Source of the DNA: Symbiodinium kawagutii
Lineage: Eukaryota; Sar; Dinophyceae; Suessiales; Symbiodiniaceae
Direction of reading: 5' to 3'
NCBI GenBank assembly: GCA_009767595.1
Contig: VSDK01002218.1
Location: 196,400-260,399 of the forward strand
DNA: 64,000 bases
The first letter of the stretch is position 1. Every line of letters starts with the position of its first letter. The notes below the pieces were generated by a model. That model saw only the letters and a program-made list of their open reading frames with translations. It made no database searches and was not told where the DNA came from. Positions 1 through 11,353 of the stretch are shown here, in pieces. A program made the position numbers and the translations under genes.

Positions 1-347
1 CGAGGGAACTGAATGTCTCGGTGCCGCACCAAAGCCAAAAAAATGCGAAACTCCTCACACTGAAGGCAGTGAAAGCATCTGTTGAAAGCTTTTCACAGTA
101 CAGGATATAATCCCCTAGTGATTGTCATATAATAAACCCTTTTGAATGAGCATTCTTCAGCACTGTTCACCAAGAGAGTCTATTCTCCCCCAAGAATTAT
201 TACTCAACAGAGTCATTACATGTCATTACTCAGCATTACTCAGCTTTTAAGGGATACCACCTATTAATCAACCAGGGGCTAATTAACCCTGGGTAGCCCT
301 TAAGCTTGAACCACACGGAGTCCATTCTCCCATCTGGCTGCCAGGAG

Positions 348-470
348 GCCAGGTCATAAACTTCCTGGAGTCGATTGGGCCAGCAGCAGCGTTGCACTGG
401 TCATAGGCATCCTGCTGTTGGAGCTGCTGGTTCCACGCCCCAGCGATGTTTCAATCCTTCGGGTGAGAAT
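348..470 (-). CDS. candidate exon, unknown protein
   Basis: One minus frame reads NIAGAWNQQLQQQDAYDQCN and continues open to about 297, with a Gln-rich start and balanced codon use. A second frame is also open, so the reading frame is uncertain. No family is recognised and no partner exon was identified. It lies downstream of the lumen TPR gene on the same strand. Confidence 0.22.
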
Positions 471-733
471 CAGTTCGTTGGGTTGGTTATGGTTGGTTGG
501 TATTGTGGTTGAACTATGTTGAATTTGGAAGATCGTTGTCAATGACAATGACTCATCTCAGCCAGGTGCAGCAAAGGTCGCGTCAAACCAGTTTTGAAAC
601 GGTGTTTTTGCGCACGTCTCGTGCTGGGGCGGAGTGCAAAAATCATTGTTGGAACACCATGGAATACCATCCCCGTCCAAACTATGATGGCATGGTGCAG
701 CACATAGGGACACAAACCTAAGAATGTACTTTT

Positions 734-958
734 GTGATTCCCGGCAGGAACATCAACAAGGGTTCAAAGTCTCCATGCAAGAAGTATCAAGAAACAGGAC
801 CCCACCCGAGAAAAACACTTGGAACAGCTCAAGTAGCCGAAGACTGGAAGCACCTGCAGCACAAAGTCGTTGATATCATCGATTGCAAACCTAGATACGC
901 CAAGAAAGACAAGTATGTGCCACACCTGGACAACAACAAGAAAGGTGTCAAGAGCTGA
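734..958 (+). CDS. lysine-rich open frame, unknown
   Basis: The plus frame is Lys/Asp-rich (for example DIIDCKPRYAKKDKYVPHLD) with mixed third positions that look more coding than random, and it ends at a TGA at 956-958. It runs against the dominant minus-strand direction. No family is recognised; it could be a remnant of a mobile element or chance. The antisense frame is hydrophobic and also open. Confidence 0.22.
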   Translation: MIPGRNINKGSKSPCKKYQETGPHPRKTLGTAQVAEDWKHLQHKVVDIIDCKPRYAKKDKYVPHLDNNKKGVKS

Positions 959-1218
959 TAGATACTTTTTTGCGACCGCTTAATTCTTTCCTGCAAAGTC
1001 TGCATTCACATGCCCCAAAAATCTGATTTGCTGCAGCTCAAGCTCGGTCACGCAAGATTACCAAACTTCTGCGACCCTTTGGTGTCACCATGATACATTA
1101 ACTGTTCGATATCAAGTTCTTCAAATATGGAAAGCTTGAACATCGAAGTCAAAACTGTCGACGAGCTTCATCATACAGCTTTAAGCACCCACAAGTATAA
1201 TGTACCAACCATGACCCA

Positions 1219-1488
1219 TCATGACAAAACCTCTGGCACATTGCCCAGAAACACCCGCAGCATCATCTGTCGGAAGGTTGCCAAATCCATGCCACCATTG
1301 GACTTGCGCTTGATGGTATCTCGGCGCAGCTCTTGCACCTTGAGGCAGCGATTTCCCTGGACCGTCCCTGGACTTGTCCCTGCTTCCAACAAGTCATTTC
1401 TGTTTTTTTGCTCCAACTCACATGCTTGAAGTGATTCTTTTTTGGTGGATTTTCTTGCAGCAGCTACTTGCAACATGTGATTCAGCAT
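1219..1488 (-). CDS. candidate exon, helical Lys/Arg/Glu-rich
   Basis: An open minus frame of about 89 codons is rich in Lys, Arg, Glu and Gln and contains GGMDLATFRQMMLRVFLGNV. The composition fits a helical segment. The splice borders were not resolved and the product is not recognised. Confidence 0.28.
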   Translation of the reverse strand: MLNHMLQVAAARKSTKKESLQACELEQKNRNDLLEAGTSPGTVQGNRCLKVQELRRDTIKRKSNGGMDLATFRQMMLRVFLGNVPEVLS

Positions 1489-1527
1489 GATTATCTTGTC
1501 TGGATCTATATGATGGCCTCACTTTTT

Positions 1528-1557
1528 GCTGGGGCGTCCAACGGCTTGTCCTAGTCT
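1528..1557 (-). repeat. GGCAAAAA repeat family (E), copy 1
   Basis: On the minus strand this reads GGACGCCCCAGCAAAAAG after a GGACAAGCC segment. Copies of the same core are at 7309, 14749 and 55392, all in the same orientation. The GGGC and GCCC arms can pair as a small hairpin. Confidence 0.5.
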
Positions 1558-2550
1558 TATTCACTGAACAATTTCTCTATGGCCCGTTTCCTGCAAATGT
1601 CACATGTAAAAAAACTGTTTTTCACCGCAATCACACGCCAAGGATGATTTCTTTGCCTGCAAAATGTTTTAGCCACACCTTTGAGGTCTCCATGATTGCT
1701 TTTCTCCAAATTCAACAGTAGGGAAAAAGATTACAAGACTGCCAGTCAAAACCAGCTTGCTACCAGTGATGGGCATCCCAAAAAGTGGAAGTTCCTTGTC
1801 AGGGGATTCCCCAGTGATTCTCCACGTGTAAATACAAAACCGTGTCACGTGTTGATATCGTTTCTATGGCAATGTCTACAACCATCATATCAGCACCGGC
1901 CATGATACACGGCAAACAGTTTTGGTTTGACGGTGCCCACCCCATGGAATGCAAAGCCGTCATGTCAATATCATCCCACCTCAGACTCAGTGGTTGACAC
2001 CGGTTTGTGTGCGTTTTGAACCGCCCCTGCGCAACTCAACCTACGTGGTTCTACGCCTATCTGCGCCACAACTCCCCTGCTCTACAGCCATAATCCATCT
2101 CTCACAGATTTCTGACCAATGGCATCCCATCATCCAAATCATCCACCACCCAAGCTTGTCCCATCCTGTCCCATCTTGTCCCATTGTTCAAGGACCAAGG
2201 TGCAGCACATTTCACTTCGTGAAAATCTAAATGCAACTGTCGCGAGAGCATCAAGGCTTCACTGTTCACGTCCAGCAAGGCTGGAAGGGTCGCGCGCCGA
2301 TTCAACGCGGTTCTCCTGGTAGGACACTGGACCCGACAGGCTCCACAAAAGGCTGAACTTCACCGTGCTTGACCCAGCTGCTTGTCCTATTCTGCTTGGT
2401 GTGTGAAAACAGCTGACTGCCTGTCCGCCCAGCAGCTGATCATTTTGATCTTTTTTGTAAAGAAACACCTTTGTTAGCACCAAACAGTCAAGCATGACCA
2501 AGCACACACCACTGCCCCTCCTTGGAGACTCCATATTGGCAGCCGCAGGA

Positions 2551-2714
2551 CTAAGGGGGTGACCCGCCAATGGAGAGAATTTCTCCGAAGGCGAAGGTGG
2601 CAGCAGCCTTGTATCCTGCAGCTGGAACAATGGTGGCATCGGTTTGAAGTTGTGCCTCTCCTGGCGGCACAGTAACAGGTGACCCCAAGCTGCTCAAGTG
2701 GCACTTTACTCCTG
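2551..2714 (-). CDS. candidate C-terminal exon, unknown protein
   Basis: A minus frame ends in GYKAAATFAFGEILSIGGSP-P-stop (TAG at 2553-2551). It is Gly/Ala/Phe-rich and reads like a natural protein terminus, preceded by SSLGSPVTVPPGEAQLQ. An overlapping Ser/Pro-rich frame on the same strand is also open, so frame choice is by composition only. No family is recognised. Confidence 0.35.
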
Positions 2715-3144
2715 TCAACCCCGCCCCTCCTCACATCTTTCATCCTTGAAGCGGGCTTGCAGCATTTTGCAAATATAAATGGATCTTGCAACAATCGGTG
2801 TCCCGCCTTGTGGATTGCAAGTGAGATGGAGCCTTGACGAGCTCGCCCCGATGACAGGTCTTTGATGGCAACCTGGCTTTGCGGTGCGTCGCGCGGGCAT
2901 TCTGTAAGAGCATTCATGATACTGAAGAGATCTGAAGAGCCCCTTCTTCCTTGACACCTGTTTGCTACTTCACTGCCCGGTCTTGCTACACGGTTAATTG
3001 TTGGTTGTAGACACTATGAACACCTGCCGTGGCCCTTTACCACGCCCAAGTCTGGTGCCTGGTAATGATGATCACCCTCTGTGCGGCGGCGATCCATTCT
3101 GGCACCTGCTGCAGGCCTGCTGATGATCTTGTTCGACATGGCAA

Positions 3145-3372
3145 TCAGCAAATCCGACTTCCGACTTTTCCTACACTTGGAAACCTTGGGCCAAAAAGAC
3201 TGCAGTCATCATGAAAACTCATGAACTGTTCAGCAATCCTGAAGCCGAGCTGCACGGTCAAAACCTGTCCCAAGTAAACAGGCTCAGGATTCTGATTGTC
3301 TGAGTTTCTTTCAGAGCAACGTTGGTGCAATGGCCGGAGACTGGGATTCCATGCAAAGAGAGTAATGGCCAA
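3145..3372 (-). CDS. candidate exon, unknown protein
   Basis: The minus frame contains NPEPVYLGQVLTVQLGFRIA, which has normal soluble-protein composition. Possible splice-acceptor AG dinucleotides precede it. It lies 0.6 kb downstream of the TPR gene stop and could be a 5' exon of the next gene in the array. Not recognised. Confidence 0.3.
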   Translation of the reverse strand: MAITLFAWNPSLRPLHQRCSERNSDNQNPEPVYLGQVLTVQLGFRIAEQFMSFHDDCSLFGPRFPSVGKVGSRIC

Positions 3373-3981
3373 AGCTATGTAGAAGCTAGTTGGCCAGCCA
3401 CTAGCTCCTGCAGAGTACCCCGCATTGCAGCAGCAACGATCAACATGGGTTTGCTTCCTTCTTGATGCGGTACCCGTTGCCGTTGTTTCTGTTGTGCAAT
3501 TGTTGCTGTCGTTGTCGATGTCATTGTTATCTTCTCATTCTTCGCTGTGCTTTGATTACCTTAACGCTTGGACGGTGCATGATTATGTTTTACTGCATCA
3601 ACTCGGAACACGCATAGCTAGCGTCATCAGCGGCTGGAGATCGGTCCTGAATTCTTGGCCTCTTTCGGAGAAGCTTCTTTCACCTCGGCGACCCAATTTG
3701 CACAAAACGCTCGGCGTTCCGCTGAAAGCACCACTTCTTAGAATCGACTATGTGGTAACAATCATTCATCACCAGCATTCATGAAATGTCTCATGTTTGA
3801 CATATGTATGAAATTCATGAACCTTCATTAAAGCCTATTATCAACCATTTGCCATCACCATGTCTTTGCCATAAACCTTTGAATCAGCCCTGGAAACTGC
3901 AACTTTTACTCGACGAGCCAGCTGCGCTGCAGAAAAATGTGTGGCCAACTGGCACTGGTGCTACCTCCCAAGGTATGGCGA

Positions 3982-6900
3982 TCACTTCACCTTGACGCTG
4001 GTGGTTGCAGAAAAGCGCTTGAACACCGACATCAAACGTGTCGGCCATCGCCGAAACGTTGAAACCCACTCTTCGGAGCGGTAGCGTGGATCTGCGCTGG
4101 TGGCACGGTCCCATTGCGACTCCTGTGCTGGGGCCCACCGGTTTTCGCTGATGCGGTCCTGTGTGTGGAAAACCAAAAAATTTATAACAACGTTAGATGC
4201 GAGTAACACAATATCACCGCAACTATTCATGAACGTATGGAAAACATTGGAAAACTACATGCATGCATGCATGCACATATGAAGTCGGAAGTCGTGAACA
4301 TGATTCAAACATTCTATGGCAAACATGTGCCTTCATGTGCACACACATTTAGAGACATGTGCGAATGAGGTATAGATACAAACATGCACAAATGTACACA
4401 CACACACAAACACATACCGTACACGCAAATGTCCCGTGCACTCGCACACACACACACACACACACCATCACCACCTGAATGCATCATGGTGAGGTTCCCT
4501 GCAATAAGCTGGTGTCCCCTTTAGTGCTCCAACTCGTTCGTCTGCAGAACAGAACCATGTTGCATTTTTATTTTTTTTCTCTCTCTCTCTCTCCCAAGAT
4601 CGATACTTTCAAGAAATTCAGGGGGGCCAGAAAGAGTTTGATGTCGCGGGCAGGAATAGATCGCTCGCGATGCAAAAATGTGCCAACCTTCCCCACAACA
4701 ACAAGTGACAATGATGGCAACAACAGCAGCAGCAATTACAAACACACACACTACACTACACGAGCCCCAACAACCACACTAGTCATTGATAAGATGCAAA
4801 TTTACATTGAAAGAACAAATTGAGTACATCCACCCACAAGCCACAATCACTCAAAGCAAAAACGACCAAGGTGGCCAAAGGACATCACAGGACCAAAAAT
4901 CAAAAGTAGCAGCAATAAGAAAAGTGCCATCACCAACAACACAAACCAATCAGAAAGAGCAACCACACCGACAACGACCATCGATGACCCATGGATACCC
5001 AGAGCAAGATGGCTCTCCCATTAGAAGGGTACAGGGATACCCCATGGCTCCAAATCGCTCCTTCCTAACCACCAACCAGAATAAACATTGCCCAAATCGA
5101 TCCATTTTGATCCAAGCTTCGGCTTCAATACGATCACCTTGATCCCAAAGAATCAATGCATAGGCTGCCCGCGCATCAGGAAAGGCCTCAGCGTAGCGGG
5201 CCAGGAGCTTGCGCAAAGTCTTCACGGCATCGTCGTCTTCTTTCAATTCCTGGGGTTCAACGAGCCGTTCCCGTCAGCAGTACCTTGGAAACTGAAAACT
5301 TCATGATACTTCCATATACATCCATATACTGTGACATTGTGAAATTAAGTGGGGTAACTAATTGCAATTAATTGCATGTAATTACGCTTGTTTTAAAAAG
5401 TCAAGATCCATGCGGGGAACCATCCATTTCCAAGAATGATTTCCACGCGTTGCCCCGTTCACCAATCAGAAGTCAACATCACAAAGCCGACCAAGGCTCA
5501 TATTGAGCGATCGCCAGGTTCACCCCAGCGAATGCAAATTGCTGAGATCCTGCGCCAGCAGAGTTGGCCCCAGGGCTTGCAATGGGACCGTTGGTTGCTG
5601 ACAAAACGATCCCGCCAGCCTGGCCAAGGCTCCCTTCGAAACAAGTTAAAAAGGTTAATTTTTTTGGTTGCACACTGAAATCCTTGTAAGAACAACCATC
5701 AAACATCTCAACCATCAACCATCCTCTCCAGCATTTAGAGCTCCTGAAATATCTAGGGCTTGCTGAAAGGAGTCTTTCGCTTCTTCAAAGCGGCTTAGGC
5801 CCAGCAAAGCGTTACCGCGATTGTTCCATGCAGCTGGGTCGGTTGGATCATCCTGCCTGAGAATCCGCCACATTTTGTTTGTCACTGTGCAACTGTTCAT
5901 CCTTATTCTAGATTCGCCATAGATACAATATGTGACCTGCACATGCCTCACTGCCATTGCTGTTGATGTCCGTCACTCTTACTCCACTCCGAAGGGCGTG
6001 ACAATTTGTATACAAAGCATTGGTAGACCAAAAGTAATACAGTATTGCCAAGCATCTTTGGATGCTTGCAGCTTGCAGTCATGGACATCTTCTGTCGCAA
6101 AGAAGTCCGATATTAAGCCGACTCTAGCTATCACAGCAATCACTGCTCACTGTGGAACGTTGTCCCCACAATGCGATTGAAACAAATGACAGACTCATGC
6201 CTATGGCAGTTAAACACTGTTAAACATATAGGGTACCCTTTTAATGGAGAACTCAAGATGATTTACCAGCAGATCCTTTTCTTGGATATCACTTGCGAGT
6301 TTCCACGCCAGCTGAGGCGAGTGGCAGCACCACATCATAATCCTTCAGAGCTTCTTCAAGGCGACCCAAGGACTCGTACACAGCCCCACGGTTCAAATGT
6401 GGATCTGCCGCATTTGGCACCAGCTCAATCGCTCGGTCGTAATCCTTCAAGGCCTCATCCAACTTGCCCTGACGAGCCAAGGAGTTACCACGATTGCCTG
6501 CCATGGGTGCACAGTTGGATGTTCTCGGTGTGAGATGACCGCTGAAAGCTCAAATATGGAAACAAAATCAATCAACCACGTGGAAAAGAAAAATGAATAA
6601 TCTTAAGAATGAATATCAATGAACAACAAAAAACATCAATGAACAACATTGATAACTCGCCGATGGTCTGGAGCAAGGCCAAGTCACATCGCACTCTGAC
6701 CTCGATATCTGGAAGCCCTGCGAAGCGGTCCAGCATCTTTGTCCATGCAGCCTCTTCTTCTTGAACTGTGGGGGCATTCACTGCAATGTCTCCCATGCTC
6801 TGAACTTCCTCGTGCTTGCGCACATTCCACGAGTGTCTGAAGCATTCTGAAGCATGAAAACTTAAAAGGTGTTCTTGTTGCTTCTACATTTCTTGGGAAT

Positions 6901-7143
6901 GGACTTGAATGGAATCCGAAGCCTCAGAATAAAGTCGACACTTCAGATCTTCACAGCCCTCATCCGACACGGAATCCTGTCCTGGAGGATGGCCATCTTT
7001 TGCTCGTCCGTCAAGGCCGACTCTGCGCGGCATCTGCGACTCGAGAAGCCCAGGGCCGCGCCAAGCAAAAGCCACGCAGAGCGCCGACTCTGCGGGCCTT
7101 CCGTCGTTAAGGCTTGGTGCAACTGCCGCGAAGTCACCTGCAT
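3982..7143 (-). CDS. chloroplast-lumen TPR protein, seven exons
   Basis: Soluble tetratricopeptide-repeat protein conserved in plastids of plants and algae, with no assigned reaction. Exons by eye: 7143-~6975, 6836-6701, 6497-~6316, 5852-5744, 5541-5498, 5249-5121 and 4122-3982 (TGA). Exon 1 starts at an ATG and carries a twin-arginine, hydrophobic, Ala-ending segment (SRRSAWLLLGAALGFSSRRC, then RAESA), which fits a Tat-type thylakoid-lumen transit signal. TPR units follow: GNRGNSLARQGKLDEALKDY, PTDPAAWNNRGNALLGLSRF, then the AFAGVNLAIAQYE helix pair. Exon 6 has the LRKLLARYAEAFPDARAAY block, and the last exon has the family signature ESQWDRATSADPRY...EEW...RRWP. Exon 5 is only about 44 bp. 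Donors at the 5744 and 5121 junctions look like GA rather than GT. Acts alone in this neighbourhood; it is the last well-supported gene of the minus-strand array. Confidence 0.85.
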
Positions 7144-7308
7144 GCTGAGGCAAATGCTGATTCAAATCCTTGTCATAAGCGAAGAGGGGACATGCATGTA
7201 CCAATGTGTGGCAAAACCCGGCAGAAATGACTTAGAAACGCAAAACTGAAAGCGGTTGAAACCAGCTTAGTCTCGTTCTTAGTCTCGTGCTATGCACGCT
7301 CCATGCAT

Positions 7309-7343
7309 CTTTTTGCCAGGGCGTCCCACAGTTTGCCCTACAA
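7309..7343 (-). repeat. GGCAAAAA repeat family (E), copy 2
   Basis: The minus strand reads TAGGGCAAACTGTGGGACGC followed by CCTGGCAAAAAG. It matches the copies at 1528, 14749 and 55392 and lies just upstream of the TPR gene start. Confidence 0.5.
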
Positions 7344-9280
7344 CACGAAAAGTTGTTCAATTGAGTTTGGGAGCACAATTAATGAATGTGATACCGACAA
7401 ATCGTGTGTTCTGCGCGCTCAATGTTCAATATAAAGGCAAATTGTTGAGCGGTGTGAAGGGTAAATCATAGACTATGATGGTACCTATACCTATGATATA
7501 GTGCTGTATATATATATATATATGTATGTGTAAATCCATCTAAATCATATTCATCTCCAGCACAGCACCGCTACCCGTCAGTCAAGGCACCGCTCCTCCG
7601 CACGACCGATCAGTGATGCGTTGCCAGGGCAGTGAAGCAAAGTTCGCATTCAATGCCATGAGTCCGTTGACAGAGTCTGTCTCTCAGGGTTTTTATTCAC
7701 CATCATTGGCCACCACTAGCAGTCATCATGATTGTAATGAACAGCAATGCCACTGTCAGTTGGAAATCATTCCAAGGGGAGGAAATGTCAAAGATGAAAG
7801 TTCACATCAAAGGGGTGACACTCTGACCATGAGCATCAGAATTTTGAACCTGTGCCATTGCTGCATCCTTTGAGTTCAGCAAGCTGGCCCTTTTGTAAGA
7901 TTGAGGAGGCTGTCGAGGGCGTTATGAGCACATGCTGCATGGTTCACTATCTATAGCTATACAGGCAAGTCCACAGCAGCTCAATCGCTGCGGTGTTCTT
8001 CACTGAGATGAGACAGCATTGACCAGCATTGGGCATGCTTGCAACTTGCATCGCACAACCAAGAATCGAACAACTAGCAACCAAAAAAGATTGCGAATGT
8101 CATGAATGATGCTAGTTCATGGATGACTGGTTGGTGGTTTCAACCCCTCTGAAAAATATTAGTCAACCAACCAATTGTTGATAACTGCAATGGAAAATCA
8201 ACAGGGTTTGAAACCACCAAACAGATTAAGACACTAAGTGGCTTCAAAATACAGCTGAGACGGATGGTCTATGATGGTCTGCAGTTCATGGCTGATAGTT
8301 TGACCATGACCTCCATGTGCTGGTCATTTCGCCCTGCGCCCGTCTCTGGGCGCCAACTGCAGCTTGTGGTGAAGGGCTCGCCCTGGCGAACCAAGTAGAC
8401 ACAGTGGGGGGCCTTGAGCGTGTGAGAATACGATGCGTTCATTGTAGATACTTTATAGTGGTTATAGTAAGAGTCAATAACCATGATTAATATATGGTAA
8501 TATTGGTTCATAGTGGTTGATATAAGAGTACTTTGTCCTGAATTTGAAAAATAAACATGGGCGTGCGGAAATATCCAATGCAATATTTTTATACATATAT
8601 ATATATATAGTCATAAAGAAGAACTGCAAAGTATACACTCGTGTTGACTTAAGAACGAGTAAATATAGGTGATTAAGGTATGGAATTAAAGCAAGTACTG
8701 AAGTGTGTGTTATCAAGTCAGTTGGTCAGATTCTTTTAGCAAGTGAGTTGGTTACTATGTTTCAGCAAGCGAGCAAGCAATCACATAAGAACGCAAATAG
8801 GAGGGGTAAGCAACAATTGTTTACAGGACGCAGTAAGCATTTAGACGCTTCCCTGATGAACATATTTGCTGAAAGCCTCTCAAACCGCCAAGCAATGTGA
8901 AAACAAAAGAGCTCCATCATTGCATGCCGTATGGTCTACATACCTAATTGTGGGGAGACTAGTTAGTGGTGGTCCAGGTGTTCCACAAACTTGGACAACC
9001 CATCAAAATGGTCACGCACCAACTTGACAATGTCCGTGCATATGGCAGAATTTGAAGTCCAAGTATCTTGAAGGACAATCCTCAAATGAGATACCCAATC
9101 CAATAATCTTCATTGACTATCCCTTGTAATCATGGAAATCACCCACTTCAGGGGTAAACTACAACTTTAAAACAGTCTGCTGTGGCAAGTCAAGGCTCTG
9201 TGCTCACAAAAACAATACGCAATTGCACATCACGGGCCTACGCTTATGTTGACACCCCAGGGCCGGAACTTTCCCTCCAA
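7344..9280. other. intergenic/intronic, no supported gene
   Basis: Apart from the inverted-repeat element at 8126-8224, short TA runs near 7509 and 8590, and AT-rich DNA, I see no convincing exon here. Open frames are short and lack splice context. It separates the TPR gene start from the candidate exon at 9.3 kb. Confidence 0.5.
8126..8224. mobile_element. TIR element family A, copy A1
   Basis: About 99 bp with terminal inverted repeats: ACTGGTTGGTGGTTTCAACC at the left and GGGTTTGAAACCACCAAACA at the right. The interior contains AAATATTAGTCAACCAACCA, shared with A2. It looks like a MITE or introner-type element with no coding capacity. Confidence 0.7.
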
Positions 9281-9284
9281 AACC

Positions 9285-9405
9285 TCTGCCTCCCCAGTCA
9301 TTCCGCCCCACAGCCGCAGCGCATAGATTGCGAGGGCCGCCCCACATGTGTCGTTGTGTATCTTTTGCTGGTGGGCTGCTACCCCACGGTACGGAAACTG
9401 AAGCA
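9285..9405 (-). CDS. candidate exon, unknown protein
   Basis: After a TTGCTTCAG acceptor the minus frame reads FPYRGVAAHQQKIHNDTCGA and then ALAIYALRLWGGMTGEAE, ending at a GAG|GTTTTG donor. Composition and both splice sites support an exon. It lies just beyond the METTL7-like stop at 9488, so it belongs to the next gene. Not recognised. Confidence 0.4.
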
Positions 9406-9487
9406 AGCAAGTGTCTTTGCACTGCTGGGAGGGTGCAGGCCTGCACAAACTACTGCCGCCCTCAAGGGTTAACACTTTCCCAAGCGC

Positions 9488-10830
9488 TACAGGAAGTCCA
9501 AGTCATGGGCTGGAAGGCGTGCTTTCACGGCCAAACCCCGAATATGTGGGACCGACATGCCGCAAACCATCAGTTCGAAGCGAGTGAAGTGCAAGGCCTG
9601 CGGAGAAAAATGACTGAGCATGTGGGCATGATGATGCTTACCCTCATGTTAATGTTCAGGTTCAACTACTTGCCTGATCTATATCTGTCACACTCGCGGA
9701 TGCAAAGTAAAACCACGTAAAACCTAGTTTCCTCAACACGATATCGACCAGTCATCAAAACTTCTTTGAAAACCTGTTCGCAATCATACCAACATGCATG
9801 CTCCTGCTAGACCACGTTGCGTTGGACAAATGTTGTCTGCCAATGCCGACGTGTGCAACGGGGCCGGCCATAAGAGGTATAGGTACCAGCATGTACCAGC
9901 TAGCCCGAAATTATGAAATTATCGTAATAGAATCACTTGCTAGAACAGATTTTGCGAGGTTTTGGAATGTTTTGCTTGCATTTCTTTGTAGCGTGCATTC
10001 GACTGTAGCTTCCAATGTTTTCCAATGCATCAACTGCACCTGCCAGCTCACAGACCTGGAAAGTAGCTTCGCCGCATCGACATTCAAATCACAACCTCGG
10101 TGAAGGTCTCCAAACGGCTGGTCGTGTTTCAACCCCTGGGCAAATCTGCGCAGTTTCTGCGGCATAGTGATGATCTGATGGTTAGCTAACCCTGAAAGAA
10201 ATCATGGCCAGTCACTTCTGGGTGATTCAGAGATGATCTTGGATGATTTCTTGAATGATCCAGGGGATTCCAGGGGTAGTTCTTCATGTTGAAATTCTGG
10301 TGGAATCTCCACGCCAGCACCTCTCCAACCCGGTCTCTTTTCACATGCTCCAGAGGCGAGACGAAAAATCATTCACACTCACACTTGCACACAATTTAAT
10401 GTGGTATAATATATATATATGTGTGTGTATGTATTATGTCCATGAAATCATCAAATGATATGTTTGTAAACCACTCAGTCTGAAGCGTACAGTATATCCG
10501 CATCTAAGTTTGGAGAACTCACGAGTCCATCCGCAAAAGTCATCAAGCCGCAAAAGGGCCATCATGGAACATGACAAAGTATACTGTGATGTCACTCCTG
10601 GTTCAAGTTGATTCCCAAAATGCATCAAAATGCATCAACATGCTCATTGCAGGTCGCCCGTGCAGTAATTACTTGCATTGCATTCGCTCGACGCTAGCTC
10701 AACCTGGACAAGCGGCCACAAAGCTTCGCCATGACTGGTCTCAAAATGCGGTGGGAAGCACTGAACAACGTGGTAGGCCAGGGTCCCACCGTGGTCGGCG
10801 GCACATGTTCCACGAACATCAGGAGACCGC
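9488..10830 (-). CDS. METTL7-like methyltransferase, 3' exons
   Basis: These are the C-terminal exons of a class I SAM-dependent methyltransferase resembling METTL7/thiol methyltransferases. Exon 10830-~10717 follows a TTTTCCAG acceptor and reads GLLMFVEHVPPTTVGPW..., the strand just after the LKPGG motif. Exon 10095-10056 supplies CDLNVDAAKLLS, the position of the family GC-LTRDT element. Exon 9597-9488 gives LHFTRFELMVCG then MSVPHIRGLAVKA, the PHI-G-AVK tail, and a TAG stop. The first exon needs one nucleotide of a Gly codon from upstream, which the exon ending at 22435 provides (see that entry). The donor at ~10717 is best read as GC. No other upstream exon with an LKPG end was seen between here and the IFT88 stop. 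Confidence 0.65.
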
Positions 10831-11353
10831 CTGGAAAACATCCCAGGTCAAGCGAGTTGCCCACCGGCATATTGTGGGGCACTTCTGAAGCCATCGGAAA
10901 CTGAAACATGTATACGTACTAGTAGCTGTATATATGCCATTCCACTGCTTCTATTCAAAACAAAAAATGGCGCCTATAAACCTATATATACATTCGATGC
11001 ATGCCACATCATGCCACTGTTCGTAATCACATTTCTCGTTGACCGAAGCGACTCAACAGCATGTCAATGCCATCTTCTGAACGCGCGGCATTTCAAGTCG
11101 CGAGCGGATTCTATGAGTTGGAAGTCATCGGCATGCTGAGCAGGTGAAACTGGGCCCCCGGTATTGAACCAGTCATGAAAAAGCAGTCAGACTTGCATTG
11201 AGTGGTCGCTTTTCTATCTTTTCTTTTGGTGCAATTCATCGGAAGATTCAGGAGCCTTCTGAAAAAACGAATTCCTGCCACATTTTTACATTACGGGCCC
11301 TGCAGCCGGCACCAGTACTGTACAACTGCCACAGATCTCCAGTTTTCGGTGAC

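Noticed and set aside
700-1700. PiggyBac-type transposase remnant
   Set aside because: Looked for DDE and Cys-rich tail motifs; found none that hold up.
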